Part shown: piece after piece, positions 13,538 to 15,224 of the stretch
How the letters are laid out: each line of letters starts with the position of its first letter
Numbering within the stretch: position 1 is the stretch's first letter
Origin: an uncultured Alphaproteobacteria bacterium
Lineage (GTDB): Bacteria > Pseudomonadota > Alphaproteobacteria > RF32 > CAG-239
Length of the DNA: 15,224 nt
Direction: 5' to 3'
Assembly: GCA_944391355.1 (NCBI GenBank)
Contig: CALXTG010000106.1
Span: 1 to 15,224, forward strand
The notes under the pieces: model-generated
Databases searched by the model: none
Seen by the model: the letters and a program-made list of their open reading frames with translations, nothing else
What the model was told of the DNA's origin: nothing
Made by a program: the position numbers and the translations under genes

Positions 13538-13846
13538 CTATATAGGCATGGACATAATCTCTTTATAAGCCTTAATCGCAGTATCACGGACGGCAACAAC
13601 CGTTTCCAGCGCTATCTCGGCATTGGATACGGCTAAAACGACATCCTAAATATCGGCCTTACCGGTAATTCCCTTCAAGGTCACGGCTTCGCTTTGCTTA
13701 GACATATCAACGGCATTTTCGACCGCAGACTGTACCAGATCCTGAAAGCCGGCCGCAGCGGGAGCTTTTTCGGCAGCGGGGGTCTGCGCACCGATCCGGC
13801 CGAGAGCCTGCTGATAAGCATTTAACGCGTTGGAAATATTATTCAC
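13538..13846 (-). pseudogene. fliE: fliE, flagellar hook-basal body protein, interrupted by an in-frame TAG
   Basis: FliE joins the MS ring to the rod and is needed for flagellar export and assembly. The frame starts with GTG (13844-13846), seven bases after AAAGGGGAAA, and reads MNNISNALNAYQQALGRIG to GITGKADI (66 codons). It then meets TAG (13646-13648). Beyond it the same frame continues intact for 35 codons, DVVLAVSNAEIALETVVAVRD to YKEIMSMPI, and ends at a second TAG (13538-13540). This is the family's canonical C-terminus and gives the normal FliE length of about 102 residues. A CAG-to-TAG change (Gln) is the simplest explanation. Alternatives are amber readthrough or a sequence error. 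Without readthrough only a 66-residue fragment without the export and ring-binding helix is made. Confidence 0.88.
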
Positions 13847-13861
13847 GACTTTTCCCCTTTA

Positions 13862-14275
13862 CTATTTCAAGATATCCAAAACTTGCGAATTCATACTGCG
13901 CGCCGTTCTCATTACATTTAAGTTTGCCTCGTAACTGCGTTGGGCTTCTTTCATATCCATCATCTCCACCAACGGGTTGACATTCGGCAGTGAGATATAC
14001 CCTTCAGCATCTGCTCCGGGATGATTCGGCGCATATTTTTTTTCAAAAGGCGATTTATCAGCCACGACTTTATCAACCTTAACCATTTGCACTCCGGTTT
14101 CTCTGTCGATATAGTTTTTGAAAGAAACAACCTGGCGGCGATAAGGATCTTCACCGGGAGTAACCGAAACCGAGTCGGCATTGGCCATATTCTCGGAAAT
14201 TATCCGCAAACGCTCAGCCTGGGCTTTCATTCCCGAAACGGCGATATCTGCGCTGACTGACAAATTATTGGGCAT
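13862..14275 (-). CDS. flgC: Flagellar basal-body rod protein FlgC
   Basis: FlgC is a proximal rod subunit exported by the flagellar type III system. The 137-residue protein has the typical N-terminus (IAVSGMKAQAERLRIISENMANADS), a middle segment with DPYRRQVVSF, the GYISLPNVNPLVEMMDMKEAQRSYEAN block and a C-terminal helix for rod packing. AAGGA overlaps the end of flgB, and the start lies 11 bases after it. It ends with TAG (13862-13864), immediately followed in frame by TAA. fliE starts 15 bases later. Confidence 0.95.
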   Translation of the reverse strand: MPNNLSVSADIAVSGMKAQAERLRIISENMANADSVSVTPGEDPYRRQVVSFKNYIDRETGVQMVKVDKVVADKSPFEKKYAPNHPGADAEGYISLPNVNPLVEMMDMKEAQRSYEANLNVMRTARSMNSQVLDILK

Positions 14276-14286
14276 TACTCACATCC

Positions 14287-14685
14287 TTAACTGCTGATTT
14301 TGGTATTGGCCATTTTAATCATGGTCCGATATTTGTTATAGATGGTAATCAGGCGTTCATACTCACCTTTATCTTTGGAGATTTCATTTAACTGATCTTC
14401 AATAACCACGCCGTTTCCGTCAATCGTCAAAGCCGTTGTGGGCTTCGGCGTATATAAACGCCCTTTCATATCGGCGCCGATACCGCCGATATGCTTTGAA
14501 TTAGTCACGGCCATTGGCAGATTTTGTTGCAAAACACTTGCAAAATCAGGTTCTTTAAGATCTTTGGGAAGATAACCGGGTGTATTGGCATTGGCCACAT
14601 TCGTTGCCAAAACCTTTTGCCTTTCGGTCAAATACTGCATCTTTTGTGCAGCCAAACTATTTAAGGACAGATTATTCAAATCCAT
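14287..14685 (-). CDS. flgB: Flagellar basal-body rod protein FlgB
   Basis: FlgB is a proximal rod subunit. The 132-residue protein has the rod-family N-terminal helix (AAQKMQYLTERQKVLATNVANANTPGYLPKDL) and a C-terminal helix with YERLITIYNKYRTMIKMA. I chose the ATG at 14683-14685 because GGGGAG lies just upstream and the family starts near here; a longer frame to 14739 would run into the sigma-54 promoter. It is first in a flgB-flgC-fliE operon. Confidence 0.94.
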   Translation of the reverse strand: MDLNNLSLNSLAAQKMQYLTERQKVLATNVANANTPGYLPKDLKEPDFASVLQQNLPMAVTNSKHIGGIGADMKGRLYTPKPTTALTIDGNGVVIEDQLNEISKDKGEYERLITIYNKYRTMIKMANTKISS

Positions 14686-14734
14686 CTTATTTCTCCCCAT
14701 AAAGGTTACGTTTCCCCAAACATAACCGACATCA

Positions 14735-14750
14735 TGCAAAAATTATGCCA
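14735..14750 (-). promoter_or_regulatory. Sigma-54 (-24/-12) promoter of the flgBC-fliE operon
   Basis: The minus strand reads TGGCATAATTTTTGCA, matching TGGCAC-N5-TTGCW at all but one position, with the invariant GG and GC in correct spacing. The predicted start near 14723 leaves a leader of about 38 bases before flgB. Sigma-54 control of basal-body operons is known in Alphaproteobacteria such as Caulobacter, where FlbD acts as activator; no activator site was assigned here. Confidence 0.8.
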
Positions 14751-14763
14751 AATCAAAAAGTTC

Positions 14764-14792
14764 TTGCCAAGCAACGCCGATAGATTTAGAAT
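14764..14792 (+). promoter_or_regulatory. Sigma-70-type promoter of the FlhB-like gene
   Basis: TTGCCA (14764-14769) and TAGAAT (14787-14792) are 17 bases apart; the start near 14799 gives a leader of about 26 bases. It is back to back with the sigma-54 promoter, so the two flagellar transcripts probably use different sigma factors. Confidence 0.7.
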
Positions 14793-14824
14793 AAAAATTG
14801 CCAATAACCTCAAGGATAAGGCTG

Positions 14825-15151
14825 ATGTCTGACTCTGATAATAACAGAAATAACCCGCAAAACAACGCCGATAAAAATTTGTCCCCAGATTATGCCGTCG
14901 CTCTGGGCTATGAACCGGGCAAACATAATGCTCCGGTTGTTTTGGCAAAAGGCGAAGGACATATTGCCGAAAAGATTATTCAGATAGCCATCGATCAGGG
15001 AATTGAAATTCATAAAGACGCCGATTTAGTACAAATTCTCAAAGCCGTAGACATTGACGAAGAGATACCGCTTGAAGCTTTTGCCGCAGTTGCCGAAATC
15101 ATTTCTTATATTTACCGGATGAATAATAAAACCATCGAAGCGGAAAATTAA
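14825..15151 (+). CDS. FlhB C-terminal-domain paralog (FlhB-like export-switch protein)
   Basis: The 108-residue protein corresponds to the cytoplasmic domain of FlhB/YscU without the membrane part. After an Asn/Asp-rich N-terminus it reads DYAVALGYEPGKHNAPVVLAKGEGHIAEKIIQIAIDQGIEI (about 22-62), then IPLEAFAAVAEIISYIYRM. The autocleavage NPTH of true FlhB is replaced by LSPD just before YAVAL, so it should not self-cleave. In other bacteria such proteins (FlhB2/FhlB) can partly replace the FlhB C-domain (family knowledge). The ATG at 14825 has AAGGATAAGG close upstream; an in-frame ATG nine codons earlier lacks a site. Confidence 0.85.
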   Translation: MSDSDNNRNNPQNNADKNLSPDYAVALGYEPGKHNAPVVLAKGEGHIAEKIIQIAIDQGIEIHKDADLVQILKAVDIDEEIPLEAFAAVAEIISYIYRMNNKTIEAEN

Positions 15152-15182
15152 AAAAGCCTGAGCCGAAACTCAGACTTTTTTA
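15151..15182 (+). terminator. Terminator after the FlhB-like gene
   Basis: CTGAG (15158-15162) and CTCAG (15169-15173) form the inner stem; an outer A-run/G with C/T-run extends it past one mismatch, ending in six or more T. Nothing recognisable lies from here to the window end. Confidence 0.8.
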
Positions 15183-15224
15183 TTCTAAACAAAACAATAA
15201 ACCACCCTGTTTTTCGTCTTAGGA

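Noticed and set aside
13538..13864. Genome-wide reassignment of TAG to an amino acid
   Set aside because: FliE ends at TAG exactly at its natural C-terminus, and flgC ends at TAG. All but one of the other genes in the window end in TAA, so the window offers no positive support beyond the single fliE codon.

Overview
The window looks like chromosomal DNA of a motile, moderate-GC alphaproteobacterium. The best evidence is a circularly permuted two-piece tmRNA gene with the tag ANDNNVAPVALAA, followed directly by the alphaproteobacterial SspB adaptor and a ribbon-helix-helix protein of a type common in that class. A sigma-54 (-24/-12) promoter in front of flgB fits alphaproteobacterial flagellar control. 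I see no integrase, transposase, phage gene or CRISPR array. A host-associated lifestyle is possible (short intergenic regions, a repeat protein, some gene erosion), but this is inference.

Layout. 1-1350 (minus): the visible part of a gene for a protein made almost entirely of 39-residue helical repeats (117-bp DNA repeats); its apparent end is a poly-T run that looks like an artefact. 1576-2729 (plus): a membrane polyprenol/dolichol-kinase-like protein and an unknown small protein. 2883-4110: convergent thyX and folA. 4278-4583 (minus): an unknown small protein with possible eroded coding sequence after its stop. 4683-5774 (plus): two-piece tmRNA, sspB and an RHH protein; the tag-encoding RNA and the adaptor that delivers tagged proteins to ClpXP are neighbours. 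5793-6599 (minus): an alpha/beta hydrolase with a charged tail. 6694-8469 (plus): cysE-mnmA, abutting in frame. 8528-10355 (plus): two exported proteins of unknown function and the tRNA methyltransferase TrmJ. 10457-13280 (plus): two tandem 449-residue ion-transporter paralogs, about 82% identical. 13336-13537: a cluster of direct and inverted repeats around a 21-bp perfect stem. 13538-14685 (minus): flgB-flgC-fliE under a sigma-54 promoter, with fliE interrupted by an in-frame TAG. 14825-15151 (plus): a FlhB C-terminal-domain paralog with its own sigma-70-like promoter.

The observations most worth a second look are the modular 39-residue repeat protein, the amber codon in an otherwise intact fliE, the palindromic repeat ending exactly at the fliE stop, the terminator-like hairpin directly before the first permease, and the coexistence of ThyX with a divergent DHFR. 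All statements come from reading the sequence by eye; no database search or folding was run.
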